The translations under genes were made by a program, and so were the position numbers. The notes under the pieces are model-generated. The model searched no databases. It saw nothing but the letters and a program-made list of their open reading frames with translations, and had not been told where the DNA came from. From Lachnospiraceae bacterium UBA7182 (GTDB lineage: Bacteria > Bacillota > Clostridia > Lachnospirales > Lachnospiraceae), in assembly GCA_002491115.1 (NCBI GenBank), contig DKVI01000083.1, positions 1-37,342 of the forward strand: a stretch of DNA of 37,342 nt, in the 5' to 3' direction. This document shows positions 8,178 to 16,491 of this stretch, one piece after another (within the stretch, counting starts at the first letter, position 1; each line of letters opens with the position of its first letter).

Positions 8178-8206
8178 TTGAAAAAACATCCCGATGCGCT
8201 TATAAT
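8178..8206 (+). promoter_or_regulatory. Strong sigma-A promoter for the liv operon
   Basis: TTGAAA, a 17-nt spacer and TATAAT, near perfect consensus. The roughly 60-nt leader contains an inverted repeat CAGACA-AG-TGTCTG at 8225-8238 that could be an operator or a small hairpin; its role is unknown. GGAGG lies about 10 nt before the livJ ATG. Confidence 0.82.
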
Positions 8207-8268
8207 GGTTCTGTACCATTTTGGCAGACAAGTGTCTGTCTAATAAGAACAATGGAGGATAATGTATT

Positions 8269-9525
8269 ATGAAAAAGAAAATTGTTTCTTTGATGCTTTG
8301 CACAGCGCTGACCGCGGCACTGGTTTCAGGATGCGGCGGCGGCAGCAGTGACGCTCCGGCGGACAGCAGTGCGCCGGCGGATTCCGATGCGGCAGATGCC
8401 CAGGACGGAGCAGGAGATGCAGACGCAGCGGCAGATGCAGGTGCGGCAGCAGACGGCAGCGTTATCAAGATCGGCGTGTTTGAGCCTCAGACCGGTGAGA
8501 ACGGCGGCGGCGGACTTCAGGAAGTGTACGGTATCCGTTATGCGAACCAGGAGCGTCCCACTGTTACGGTAGGCGGCACAGAGTACACGATCCAGTTGGT
8601 GGAAGCTGACAACAAGTCCGATAAGACAGAGGCAGTTACCGCAGCGCAGTCTTTGATCTCCGCAGATGTGATCGGTGTGCTTGGTTCCTACGGCTCCGGC
8701 GTATCCATCGCTGCAGGCGAGATCTTTAAAGAAGCGCAGATCCCGGCGATCGGATGCTCCTGTACCAACCCGCAGGTAACCCAGGGCAACGACTATTACT
8801 TCCGCGTATGCTTCCTGGACCCGTTCCAGGGAACCGTAATGGCGAACTTCGCGAAAGAAGAGGGCGCTCAGAAAGCGGCAATCCTGACGCAGCTTGGAGA
8901 TGACTATTCTTCAGGTCTTGGTTCTTTCTTTAAGAACGCGTTCGCATCCTTTGGAGAGGTTGTCAGCGAAGAACAGTTCCAGACCAACCAGACAGATTTC
9001 AAAGCAAGTCTGACGAACATTAAAAATGCGAACCCGGATGTTATTTTTGCTCCGTCTTCCATCGCTACGGCTCCGCTGATCATCAAACAGGCCCGCGAGC
9101 TTGGCATCACCTGCCCGATCATGGCCGGAGATACATGGGAGAATGCGACGATCATTGAGAACGTAGGCGAGTATACACAGGATATCTTCCTTTCCACTTT
9201 CTTTGATGAGGATGGTGTGGATGAGGCCGGCGCGGCATTTATCACCGGATTCAAAGAGTATCTGACTTCCAACGGACAGAGCGATATTATCCCGGCCGTG
9301 TCCGCTCTTGGATATGATGCATACAACACGCTGGTAGACGCCATCGAGGCGGCTGACTCTGTTGATCCTGTTGCGATCCGCGATGCGCTGACTACAGTTG
9401 AAACCGCAGGTGTGACCGGAGCGATCTCTTTTGACGAGAATGGAGATGCCAAGAAAGATATGGCATTTATCAAGACTGTTGAAGACGGCGGCTTTAAGTT
9501 CTTAAAGACCGTAACGGTAGAGTAA
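8269..9525 (+). CDS. livJ: Branched-chain amino acid ABC transporter, substrate-binding lipoprotein
   Basis: The product is the extracellular receptor of a Liv-type importer. The first residues form a lipoprotein signal (MKKK, hydrophobic stretch, lipobox VSGC with Cys22), followed by a flexible Ala/Asp/Ser-rich linker to about residue 65. The mature part is a type I periplasmic-binding (Peripla_BP_6) domain: IKIGVFEPQTGENGG at its start, AQSLISADVIGVLGSYGSG, PAIGCSCTNP, DYYFRVCFLDPFQG and a Leu/Ile/Val-binding-protein-like C-terminal lobe ALGYDAYNTLVDAIE. Total length 418 aa is usual. Substrate is probably Leu/Ile/Val but related receptors bind other amino acids or amides. It is first of five co-directional genes; an 81-nt gap holding a hairpin separates it from livH, which would allow higher expression of the receptor than of the membrane parts. 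Confidence 0.93.
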   Translation: MKKKIVSLMLCTALTAALVSGCGGGSSDAPADSSAPADSDAADAQDGAGDADAAADAGAAADGSVIKIGVFEPQTGENGGGGLQEVYGIRYANQERPTVTVGGTEYTIQLVEADNKSDKTEAVTAAQSLISADVIGVLGSYGSGVSIAAGEIFKEAQIPAIGCSCTNPQVTQGNDYYFRVCFLDPFQGTVMANFAKEEGAQKAAILTQLGDDYSSGLGSFFKNAFASFGEVVSEEQFQTNQTDFKASLTNIKNANPDVIFAPSSIATAPLIIKQARELGITCPIMAGDTWENATIIENVGEYTQDIFLSTFFDEDGVDEAGAAFITGFKEYLTSNGQSDIIPAVSALGYDAYNTLVDAIEAADSVDPVAIRDALTTVETAGVTGAISFDENGDAKKDMAFIKTVEDGGFKFLKTVTVE

Positions 9526-9546
9526 TTTCAGATTACATGCACATAA

Positions 9547-9583
9547 AAGGGCAGGGAGGCCTTGTATACCCTGCCCTTATTTT
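9547..9583 (+). terminator. Intercistronic hairpin between livJ and livH (partial terminator or mRNA stabiliser)
   Basis: AAGGGCAGGG pairs perfectly with CCCTGCCCTT (10 bp, 12-nt loop), followed by ATTTTGG. The short T-tract suggests a leaky terminator or 3' end that protects the livJ message. There is no second promoter consensus before livH. Confidence 0.6.
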
Positions 9584-9606
9584 GGAAAAAGGGAAAAGGA
9601 AAACTG

Positions 9607-10488
9607 ATGAGTTTAAATGTATTTTTTCAGCATTGCCTGACCGGTATTTCCCTGGGCGGAGCATATGCGCTGATCGCCATTGGATATACCATGGTCTACG
9701 GTATTTTAAGATTGATTAATTTTGCCCATGGAGATATATTCATGGTAGCCGGATACTTCATGATTTTTGCCACTGCTACCTTTGGATGGATGGCGGGGAT
9801 TCCCATTATGCTGGCCTGTACGGTCGCCCTTGGCGTAATGATCGAGAAGATGGCATATAAGCCCATCCGTACGGCGCCCCGTATGTCGGTCATGATATCT
9901 GCCATCGGCGTGTCCTATCTGCTGCAAAACCTGACAACCTATTTGTTTACAGCACTTCCAAGGCCTTATCCGGAGATTCCGATCCTGAAGCGCATCTTCC
10001 AGATCGGTTCTGTATCCGCATCTTTAGTTACATTCCTGACCCCGGTTCTTACGATCGTTCTGGTGGTCATTCTGGTGTATATTACGAACCATACAAAAGT
10101 CGGTATGGCTATGCGCGCCGTATCCAGAGATTTTGAGACTTCCAGGCTGATGGGAATCAAGATCAATAATGTCATCAGCATTACCTTTGTGATCGGTTCA
10201 TTTTTAGCCGGCGTAGGCGCTCTTTTGTATTTTACGGACCGTATGTCGGTGACGCCTTTTTCGGGTACATTGCCGGGACTTAAATGTTTCGTGGCCGCGG
10301 TAATCGGCGGTATAGGGAGCGTACCCGGGGCAGTTGTAGGGGGATTTGTTATAGGTATCTGCGAGACGTTCCTGATTGCGCTTGGGTATTCCACCTTCAG
10401 CGACGCATTTACTTTTATTTTGTTGATTATAATGCTTCTGTTCAGACCGACCGGACTGTTCGGCGAAAAAATGATTGATAAGGTGTGA
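9607..10488 (+). CDS. livH: Branched-chain amino acid ABC transporter permease LivH
   Basis: This integral membrane protein is one half of the translocation channel. The N terminus LTGISLGGAYALIAIGYTMVYG followed by LRLINFAHGD is diagnostic of the LivH family; multiple hydrophobic segments and the EAA-like cytoplasmic loop MAMRAVSRDFETSRLMGI follow, then FVAAVIGGIGSVPGAVVGG. I chose the ATG at 9607 (293 aa) after GGAAAAGGAAAA because the longer frame from the TTG at 9562 begins inside the intercistronic hairpin and adds 15 residues not seen in the family. Its stop overlaps the start region of livM. Confidence 0.93.
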   Translation: MSLNVFFQHCLTGISLGGAYALIAIGYTMVYGILRLINFAHGDIFMVAGYFMIFATATFGWMAGIPIMLACTVALGVMIEKMAYKPIRTAPRMSVMISAIGVSYLLQNLTTYLFTALPRPYPEIPILKRIFQIGSVSASLVTFLTPVLTIVLVVILVYITNHTKVGMAMRAVSRDFETSRLMGIKINNVISITFVIGSFLAGVGALLYFTDRMSVTPFSGTLPGLKCFVAAVIGGIGSVPGAVVGGFVIGICETFLIALGYSTFSDAFTFILLIIMLLFRPTGLFGEKMIDKV

Positions 10489-10493
10489 TGAAT

Positions 10494-11588
10494 ATGAAAA
10501 AGACAACGAAAACGATCTGCACTCTCATCGCAGCCGCGGCATTTATCGTCCTGTTGGTCTTCCTTGAGAGCAATAAAAATAAATATGGCATGGCGGTCAC
10601 TGTGTTGCAAAAAGGATTTATCCTGGCAGTTGTGGCTGTATCCATGAATCTGTTAAACGGTTTTACCGGCCTGTTTTCTTTGGGACAGGCGGGATTTATG
10701 GCCCTTGGGGCGTATACTTACGCGATCTTTACGATCCCGGTTGAGTCCCGCGCCAGCGTCTATTACATATCGGGTATGAATCCGGTACTGGCAGGTATCG
10801 AGCTTCCCATGCTGGTGGCACTGGTGGCGGCGGGCTTAATGGCGGCTGCGTTTGCGGCTGTGATCGGTTTCCCGGTCCTCCGTTTAAAGAGCGATTATCT
10901 TGCCATTGCTACCCTTGGATTTTCGGAGATTATCCGCGCGCTGATCGCAAGTCCTCAGATGGATACGATCACCAACGGCTCCTACGGGCTGAAAAGCATT
11001 CCGGCTGCCAGCATCTATGTGGTGGTAGGATTGTGTATTATCTGTATCGCGATCATGGCGCTTCTGATTAATTCCTCTTTTGGCCGCGCGTTTAAAGCGA
11101 TCCGGGAGGACGAGATCGCGGCGGAAGCCATGGGAATCAATCTGTTAAAACATAAAGAGCTGGCGTTTGTCATCAGTTCTTTCTTCGCCGGTATCGGCGG
11201 CGGGCTTCTGGCTATGTTTATGCGTTCCATTGATTCCAGTACTTTCAAGATTGCCATGACGTATGATATTCTTCTGATTGTGGTCATCGGAGGTATGGGA
11301 AGTATTACAGGAAGCGTGCTGTCCGCGCTTTTAGTTACGGCCAGCAAGGAATGGTGGCTTCGGTTCTTTGACGAGCCGCTGACCATCGCGGGTGTGAACA
11401 TCCCGCTTTTCAGAAACGGCTTCCGTATGGTTATCTTTTCCATCCTTTTGATGGTGGTGGTTCTGTTCTACCGCAGGGGAATCATGGGAACCAGCGAATT
11501 TTCCTGGGAGGGGCTGACAGGGCTTATAAAATCCATCCCGTCCAGGGTTACGTCCCTGTTTCATAAGAAGGAGGGCGCTGCAAGATGA
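10494..11588 (+). CDS. livM: Branched-chain amino acid ABC transporter permease LivM
   Basis: Second channel subunit. It shows LNGFTGLFSLGQAGFMALGAYTYA, SDYLAIATLGFSEIIR, the cytoplasmic coupling loop FGRAFKAIREDEIAAEAMGI and the terminal VVIGGMGSITGSVLSALLV, all typical of LivM; hydrophobic segments run through about 364 residues. Three nearby starts exist: GTG 10485, ATG 10488 (overlapping the livH TGA) and ATG 10494. I prefer 10494 because AAGGTG ends 8 nt upstream of it. An insertion after GLFSLGQAGFM..., around VESRASVYYISGMNPVLAGIE, forms the usual extracellular loop. The stop overlaps livG in an ATGA, indicating translational coupling. Confidence 0.92.
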   Translation: MKKTTKTICTLIAAAAFIVLLVFLESNKNKYGMAVTVLQKGFILAVVAVSMNLLNGFTGLFSLGQAGFMALGAYTYAIFTIPVESRASVYYISGMNPVLAGIELPMLVALVAAGLMAAAFAAVIGFPVLRLKSDYLAIATLGFSEIIRALIASPQMDTITNGSYGLKSIPAASIYVVVGLCIICIAIMALLINSSFGRAFKAIREDEIAAEAMGINLLKHKELAFVISSFFAGIGGGLLAMFMRSIDSSTFKIAMTYDILLIVVIGGMGSITGSVLSALLVTASKEWWLRFFDEPLTIAGVNIPLFRNGFRMVIFSILLMVVVLFYRRGIMGTSEFSWEGLTGLIKSIPSRVTSLFHKKEGAAR

Positions 11589-12427
11589 GTAAGACAATAT
11601 TAAAAGCAGAAGATATTACGATGCAGTTCGGCGGTGTGGTTGCTGTCAATAATTTCTCCATGGAAGTCCATGAGGGAGAGATCGTGGCGCTCATAGGGCC
11701 CAACGGCGCAGGTAAGACGACCGCGTTTAACGTGATCACGGGCGTCTACGCGCCCACCAACGGCGCGGTGTATTTTGACGAGCAGATGATTATTTCCAAT
11801 TATCCCCAGGGTAAGATGAAAAAGATGTATGCCGGGGAGAATGAGGGAAAATATACGAAAAAGATAGAGAAAACGCCGGATCAGATCACGAAGCTGGGCG
11901 TGGCCAGGACGTTCCAGAATATTCGCCTGTTTAAAAGCCTCACCGTCTTCGACAACGTGCTGATTGCCAAACATATGCGCTCCAAAGCCAATGTGTTCAG
12001 CGCCACATTTCGCTTAAACGCAAAAGAGGAAAAGAAGAACCGGGAAGAGACGCGGAAGCTTCTGGAGATCGTGGGTCTTCTGGACGTACAGAACGAGATT
12101 GCGAGTTCTCTGCCTTACGGTAAGCAGCGTCACCTGGAGATTGCCCGTGCCCTTGCCACGGAGCCGAAGCTTCTGCTTCTGGATGAGCCGGCGGCAGGCA
12201 TGAACCCCCAAGAGACCGATGAACTGACCGCGTTTATCAAGCGGGTGAAAGAGCAGTTCGGGCTGACTGTCTTTATGATCGAGCACCATATGGACCTGGT
12301 CATGGAGATATCGGACCGTATCTATGTGCTGGATTTTGGAAAACCGATCGCTTCCGGAACGCCGGATGAGATACAGAATAACAAGCGAGTGATCGAAGCA
12401 TATTTGGGGGTGCCGGAAGATGAGTAA
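11585..12427 (+). CDS. livG: Branched-chain amino acid ABC transporter ATP-binding protein LivG
   Basis: Cytoplasmic ATPase of the importer. Walker A is GPNGAGKTT, the family motif GVARTFQNIRLF (Q-loop) is present, the signature is the degenerate LivG form LPYGKQRHLEIARALA, Walker B is KLLLLDEPAAGMNP, and the switch His is in VFMIEHHMDLVM. At 280 aa it exceeds the E. coli protein because of an inserted charged segment (about residues 70-100, KMKKMYAGENEGKYTKK) before the Q-loop; such insertions occur in clostridial homologs. It overlaps livM by 4 nt and livF by 8 nt. Confidence 0.93.
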   Translation: MSKTILKAEDITMQFGGVVAVNNFSMEVHEGEIVALIGPNGAGKTTAFNVITGVYAPTNGAVYFDEQMIISNYPQGKMKKMYAGENEGKYTKKIEKTPDQITKLGVARTFQNIRLFKSLTVFDNVLIAKHMRSKANVFSATFRLNAKEEKKNREETRKLLEIVGLLDVQNEIASSLPYGKQRHLEIARALATEPKLLLLDEPAAGMNPQETDELTAFIKRVKEQFGLTVFMIEHHMDLVMEISDRIYVLDFGKPIASGTPDEIQNNKRVIEAYLGVPEDE

Positions 12428-13142
12428 AAATCTATTGGAGATCAAAGACTTAAGCGTATCCTACGGCGGCATCCGCGCGGTCAAGGGAATCAGTTTTGAG
12501 GTGCCGGAAGGGGAAGTCGTTACGCTGATCGGCGCCAACGGCGCAGGCAAGAGTTCTACTCTGCGCTCCATCGCAGGTCTGGAAAAGCCTGCCGGAGGAA
12601 GCATCCTGTTCGACGGGAAAGAGCTGGTGCAGATGGGAACGGAGCAGATCGTGACCACAGGCATCACGCTGGTGCCGGAAGGGCGCAGAGTGTTCCCGAA
12701 CCTGTCTGTTCTGGAGAATTTAAAGATCGGAGCGTATCAGAGAAAGGATTCACTGGATCAGGACATCGCGTGGATTTACGGCTTATTCCCCCGTCTGGAG
12801 GAACGGTCCTGGCAGATGGCGGGTACGCTCTCGGGCGGAGAGCAGCAGATGCTGGCAATCGGGCGCGCGCTGATGAGCAAGCCAAAGCTGATCATGATGG
12901 ACGAGCCTTCCCTGGGCCTTGCGCCTATCGTCGTTCAGGGTGTGTTCGATATTATCAAAGAGATCAATAAACAGGGCGTGACGATCCTTCTGGTGGAGCA
13001 GAACGCGAATATGGCGTTAAAGGCAGCCCATCGGGCCTACGTTATGGAGACAGGAAAGATTACCTTAAGCGGCACCGGAAAAGAGCTGGCGGAAAATGAA
13101 GAAGTGAAAGCAGCCTATCTGGGCAAAGCGAAAAACAAATAA
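12420..13142 (+). CDS. livF: Branched-chain amino acid ABC transporter ATP-binding protein LivF
   Basis: Second ATPase of the heterodimeric motor: Walker A GANGAGKSST, Q-loop region GITLVPEGRRVFPNLSVLEN, signature LSGGEQQMLAIGRALM, Walker B KLIMMDEPSLGLAP, switch His replaced by Gln in LLVEQNANMAL as is standard for LivF. Its 240 aa are full length. It starts inside the last codons of livG and is followed after the stop by an intrinsic terminator, closing the operon. Confidence 0.94.
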   Translation: MSKNLLEIKDLSVSYGGIRAVKGISFEVPEGEVVTLIGANGAGKSSTLRSIAGLEKPAGGSILFDGKELVQMGTEQIVTTGITLVPEGRRVFPNLSVLENLKIGAYQRKDSLDQDIAWIYGLFPRLEERSWQMAGTLSGGEQQMLAIGRALMSKPKLIMMDEPSLGLAPIVVQGVFDIIKEINKQGVTILLVEQNANMALKAAHRAYVMETGKITLSGTGKELAENEEVKAAYLGKAKNK

Positions 13143-13180
13143 AACAGGCAGGGCATTCCGTATCCGGAATGTCCTGTTTT
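13141..13180 (+). terminator. Intrinsic terminator of the liv operon
   Basis: AAAACAG..GGCATTCCG pairs with CGGAATGTC.CTGTTTT, with a four-base bulge and a short TAT(C) loop, ending in TTTT. It begins within the livF stop codon. Confidence 0.75.
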
Positions 13181-13199
13181 CAGGTTCAGTTAAAAACAG

Positions 13200-13712
13200 A
13201 TGAGGTGGAAGATGAGAGAAAAATTATCGGCGGTTGCCATGACGCTGGCGCTGTGCGCGGTGATTGTGGCAGTCATATCTATACGCGAATATATTGCAGT
13301 CCGTCCGGCGGACGCTTATGAAGACAAAGGCGTGCATACATTCAGTCCCTATGAAGTACTTCCGGTGCAGGTGAAAAACAGGACCGGAACCTCCAGGGAC
13401 AGAAGGCTTCGCCCTACGAAAACCGTCTATAAATTATACTATAAATCGACAGACGGCAGCGGTTATAAGTGGTCTGAGGAAGTTCCGGCGAAAAGTTTTG
13501 GAGAAAAGAGAGTGAAGGAAGGCGTGACAGTGGACAGAAGAGTGTTGTCCATCACAGGAGAGAACGCCTATATTACGGTGGAAGCAGACCAGACGGCCGA
13601 AAGTTATACGACCCAGTGCCGCAGACGGTATATATTGTATACTGTTTTATCGGCGGTCTATATTCTGATTTTTATTGTGCTTGTCTGCAAAAAGAAGATC
13701 CGTATTTCCTGA
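13200..13712 (+). CDS. Hypothetical two-TM membrane protein
   Basis: I do not recognise a family. The 170-aa product has an N-terminal membrane segment (about residues 9-28), an extracytoplasmic domain of about 115 residues rich in Arg/Lys and Tyr with DUF3592-like flavour (YKLYYKSTDGSGYKW), and a second membrane segment (about 145-164) followed by KKK, consistent with both ends inside. Starts at ATG 13200 or ATG 13212 are both possible; GAGGTGG lies between them and is close to 13212. It sits between the liv terminator and the sigma-factor gene, with 93 nt before the latter, and may or may not belong to that operon. Confidence 0.6.
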   Translation: MRWKMREKLSAVAMTLALCAVIVAVISIREYIAVRPADAYEDKGVHTFSPYEVLPVQVKNRTGTSRDRRLRPTKTVYKLYYKSTDGSGYKWSEEVPAKSFGEKRVKEGVTVDRRVLSITGENAYITVEADQTAESYTTQCRRRYILYTVLSAVYILIFIVLVCKKKIRIS

Positions 13713-13805
13713 TCCGTTTTTTAAATGAAAAAAGAAAATATTTCCTGTAACGAAATCCCCTTTTTCAGGATATATAGATAAGAAACAGGCAGGGGGGTGG
13801 TCGCT

Positions 13806-14291
13806 TTGGATGAGATAGAGAGAGCCTATATACAGCATGCGCAGGATGTGTACAAATATTTGTTAAGCCTTACCCGTAACGAAGATCTGGCAGAGGAGCT
13901 GACCCAGGAAACATTCTTTCGGGCCATGCGGACCATGGGCAATTATGACGGAAGCTGTAAGCTGTCCGTGTGGCTCTGCCAGATCGGCAGGCATCTGTGG
14001 TATCAGTGGCTTCATAAGCATGCAAGGCAGAACCTGGCAGCGCTTACAGACGACATACAGGGAGCCGATTCTCCGGAGCAATATGTTCTTTTGCATATGG
14101 AAAAGACTGCTTTATATAAAGCGATTCATTCCCTTCCTGAATCTATGCGGGAGGTGGTTCATATGCGTCTGACCGGCGAGCTTTCTTTTGCCGAGATCGG
14201 AGGGATCCTGGGAAAGAGTGAGAGCTGGGCGCGTGTTACGTTCTATCGGGCCAAGAAAAAAATAAGCGAGAAGATGGAGGGCGCAAGATGA
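13806..14291 (+). CDS. ECF-type RNA polymerase sigma factor
   Basis: A 161-aa sigma-70 family protein with region 2 (YIQHAQDVYKYLLSLTRNEDLAEELTQETFFRAM) and region 4 (LPESMREVVHMRLTGELSFAEIGGILGKSESWARVTFYRAKKKI), and no region 1 or 3, so extracytoplasmic-function type. The frame is open from GTG 13797, but I prefer TTG 13806: a strong AGGGGGGTGG lies at good spacing before it and the resulting MDEIERAYIQH matches typical ECF starts. The stop overlaps the next gene (ATGA), which encodes a zinc-finger anti-sigma, so the pair is translationally coupled. Autoregulation is likely; a TGTAAC element at 13747-13752 could be an ECF -35, but I see no convincing -10. Confidence 0.9.
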   Translation: MDEIERAYIQHAQDVYKYLLSLTRNEDLAEELTQETFFRAMRTMGNYDGSCKLSVWLCQIGRHLWYQWLHKHARQNLAALTDDIQGADSPEQYVLLHMEKTALYKAIHSLPESMREVVHMRLTGELSFAEIGGILGKSESWARVTFYRAKKKISEKMEGAR

Positions 14292-15049
14292 AATGCTGCT
14301 TTGTAAAAGACCTGCTGCCTGATTATATCGAAGGGCTTACCGGTGAGGAGGTCCGCAGAGAGATGAAAGAACATCTGGAAAATTGTGGGGACTGCCGGGC
14401 TGTGTATCGGCAGATGATGGCTGATATTCCACAGGAGGTATTTTCGGATGATACAGACATTGATTTCCTTAAAAAACTGAGAACAACGATACGGAAGCGG
14501 TACGCTTATGTGGTCTTTCTGACCTGCATTGTGTTGATTTGCTGTTTTGTTCTGTTAAAAAACTGTTATCTTCCGGTTCCGTATGATCCTGACAGGATGT
14601 CCACGGAATTTTATCAGGCGGTACCGGTGACCGATTCCTACGGCATCACCCGCTGGAAAGAACAGAGAAGCCCGGAGCCGGAAAGAGCATCTGACGCAGC
14701 TTCTGTTGACCTGGTGCGGCTTGTCCTTACAGGGCCGATACAAATTGACGATGCTGTATCCATAGGCAGAACCGTCGAACGGGACGGCGAAAAAGTGCGC
14801 GTCGTCTATTACTGTTATACGAGAGCTTTATGGAGCAGTCTGTTTGCTGGAAGCCGGCCGCTGGTGGATAAAATGACCATGAGCGGGCATATTTACGGAA
14901 ATCGTCTGGAGCAGGCGGAGTATAAGCCGCTTATGACAGAGATTTATTATCTGCCTGTGAGGAATATGGACAGCCTGGAGCGGCTTTCAGATCAGGAGTT
15001 TGAGGCTAAAAAAGAAGATGCCGTACTTGTGTGGAGCGGAGTGAACTGA
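14288..15049 (+). CDS. Zinc-finger (zf-HC2) anti-sigma factor, single-pass membrane protein
   Basis: The N-terminal domain carries C3/C4, H29, C33 and C36 (HLENCGDC), the HxxxCxxC signature of zinc-binding anti-sigma factors that hold an ECF sigma at the membrane. A hydrophobic segment at about residues 72-92 is followed by an extracytoplasmic domain of about 160 residues that I do not recognise and that presumably senses the signal. Length 253 aa. Its ATG overlaps the sigma stop by 4 nt, the usual arrangement for the cognate inhibitor. A third gene with the same zinc-finger domain follows 15 nt downstream. Confidence 0.87.
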   Translation: MKCCFVKDLLPDYIEGLTGEEVRREMKEHLENCGDCRAVYRQMMADIPQEVFSDDTDIDFLKKLRTTIRKRYAYVVFLTCIVLICCFVLLKNCYLPVPYDPDRMSTEFYQAVPVTDSYGITRWKEQRSPEPERASDAASVDLVRLVLTGPIQIDDAVSIGRTVERDGEKVRVVYYCYTRALWSSLFAGSRPLVDKMTMSGHIYGNRLEQAEYKPLMTEIYYLPVRNMDSLERLSDQEFEAKKEDAVLVWSGVN

Positions 15050-15064
15050 AAGGGGAAAAGGAAT

Positions 15065-15727
15065 ATGCTTTATGGAATTTATTTGCTTGGAATTATTTTT
15101 TATCTGGTCAATGGAATCGGAAATTATGAGAACCGTGTATATTTTATGGATCACACTACGATCCTGTTTGTGTTGATTCCGTGCGTGCTGCTTTTGATTT
15201 GCACCGGATCTTTGCCGGCTTTTGCAAGGGGATTTCTGTTTGCTTTCGGGAAAAGGGATTATCCGCGTGCGAAATGTGAGGAAAGTCTTCAGGCTGTCAG
15301 GATGACTGTATATGCCGCTGTCGTCTCGGGCGGAGTCTGCTTTTCCATTGGAATGATCAACGGCTGCCGGCATCTGGCCATGAACTGGTCGCCCCAGGAC
15401 GGTATTAACCGCCTTCTTCTGGATCTATCTGTGGCTGTGCTTTCACTTTTATATCCGCTTTTGATCTGCCTGGTTCTTCTGCCGGTATGCTTTCTGTTAA
15501 AAAACGGCCTGTCCGGACCAAAGCAGACGGCGGCAAAAGAACCTGTACATGCACAGGGAAGGATTTCCGATGAAACGTCGCCGGTAACCTGCGCCATTAT
15601 AAAGGAACTTTTGAGCCATTACATGGACGGACTGACCAGCGACGAGACGAATACGGAGATCAGGAAGCATCTGGAAACATGTGAAGCATGCAGAACGCTT
15701 TACGAACAGGGTTCTTTGGGACAGTAA
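15065..15727 (+). CDS. Multi-pass membrane protein with C-terminal zf-HC2 zinc finger
   Basis: About four membrane segments (roughly residues 4-20, 29-49, 78-100, 118-150), weakly reminiscent of MotA/TolQ/ExbB-type membrane proteins, are followed by a C-terminal zinc-finger domain: C176, H202, C206, C209 in CAIIKELLSHYMDGL..HLETCEACRTLY. The spacing C-x25-H-x3-C-x2-C equals that of the adjacent anti-sigma (C3, H29, C33, C36), and flanking residues also match (DLLPDYIEGLT versus ELLSHYMDGLT), so the domain is probably duplicated and moved to the other end. It lies 15 nt after the anti-sigma stop, with AGGGGAAAAGG before the ATG, so it is very likely in the same operon. It could be a second inhibitor or signal transducer for the sigma factor; this is inference. 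Its stop is 6 nt from the convergent ABC gene. Confidence 0.78.
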   Translation: MLYGIYLLGIIFYLVNGIGNYENRVYFMDHTTILFVLIPCVLLLICTGSLPAFARGFLFAFGKRDYPRAKCEESLQAVRMTVYAAVVSGGVCFSIGMINGCRHLAMNWSPQDGINRLLLDLSVAVLSLLYPLLICLVLLPVCFLLKNGLSGPKQTAAKEPVHAQGRISDETSPVTCAIIKELLSHYMDGLTSDETNTEIRKHLETCEACRTLYEQGSLGQ

Positions 15728-15733
15728 CTGTCT

Positions 15734-16417
15734 TTATTCATTACACCTTCCGAAATCTGTCATGACGCCGTCGGATACCTGCAGCACCCGGTCGGCGGTC
15801 ATGGCGATGCTTCGGTTATGGGTGATCATAATGATGGTCTGTTCATATTTTTTGGACGCTTCTTTAAGCAGGGCGATCACCTCGCTGCTGTTCTGGGAAT
15901 CCAGGTTGCCGGTGGGTTCGTCCGCCAGGATCAGGGCGGGGCGTGTAAGCAGGGCGCGCCCGATCGCCACTCTCTGCTGCTGGCCGCCGGATAACTGGTT
16001 CGGCAGGTGATACCGGCGCTCCTTAAGGCCCAGTACGTTAAGCAGCTCCTCCAGGTATTTTTTGTCGGGTTTTTGATGGTCCAGAAGAACCGGAAATATG
16101 ATATTCTGTTCCACATTCAGCTCCGGAATCAGGTTAAAGGACTGGAAAATAAATCCGATATTTCTCCGGCGGAAGATCGTAAGCCTTTTGTCGTCCATGG
16201 CGAAGATATCCTTGCCGTCGATGAGTACCTTGCCGGAAGTAGGGATATCCAGGGCGCCCAGCATATTAAGGAGCGTACTTTTGCCGGAACCGGATTCTCC
16301 GACAATGGCGACAAATTCGCCCTTGGGGACGGAAAAACTGACTTTCTTCAGCGCATGCACGGCAGTCTCGCCGCTTCCGTAAGTCTTGCTGATCGATTTT
16401 ACTCTTAATAAATCCAT
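15734..16417 (-). CDS. ABC transporter ATP-binding protein, MacB/LolD/BceA type (no permease nearby)
   Basis: Full-length 227-aa ATPase: Walker A GESGSGKST, Q-loop FIFQSFNLIPEL, signature LSGGQQQRVAIGRALL, Walker B LILADEPTGNLD, switch His in IIMITHNRS. The sequence ALKKVSFSVPKGEFVAIVGESG and the DEPTGNLDS motif place it with ATPases that serve FtsX-like permeases (BceA, MacB, LolD). Its position, divergent from an intramembrane-sensing kinase and its regulator, points to a Bce-type antimicrobial-peptide module. The expected permease of about 600-1000 residues is missing: immediately downstream on this strand lies the convergent sigma operon. It may work with a permease encoded elsewhere or be a leftover of a deletion. 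Confidence 0.88.
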   Translation of the reverse strand: MDLLRVKSISKTYGSGETAVHALKKVSFSVPKGEFVAIVGESGSGKSTLLNMLGALDIPTSGKVLIDGKDIFAMDDKRLTIFRRRNIGFIFQSFNLIPELNVEQNIIFPVLLDHQKPDKKYLEELLNVLGLKERRYHLPNQLSGGQQQRVAIGRALLTRPALILADEPTGNLDSQNSSEVIALLKEASKKYEQTIIMITHNRSIAMTADRVLQVSDGVMTDFGRCNE

Positions 16418-16491
16418 TGTGTAAACACCTCTTTCTTTATGAGATCACAAAAAGAATACCATCCTTATCTTACAATCGCATGAATGGCAGA

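Noticed and set aside
15719..15732. GACAGT/ACTGTC as a terminator between the convergent genes
   Set aside because: Loop would be only one base and no T-tract follows.
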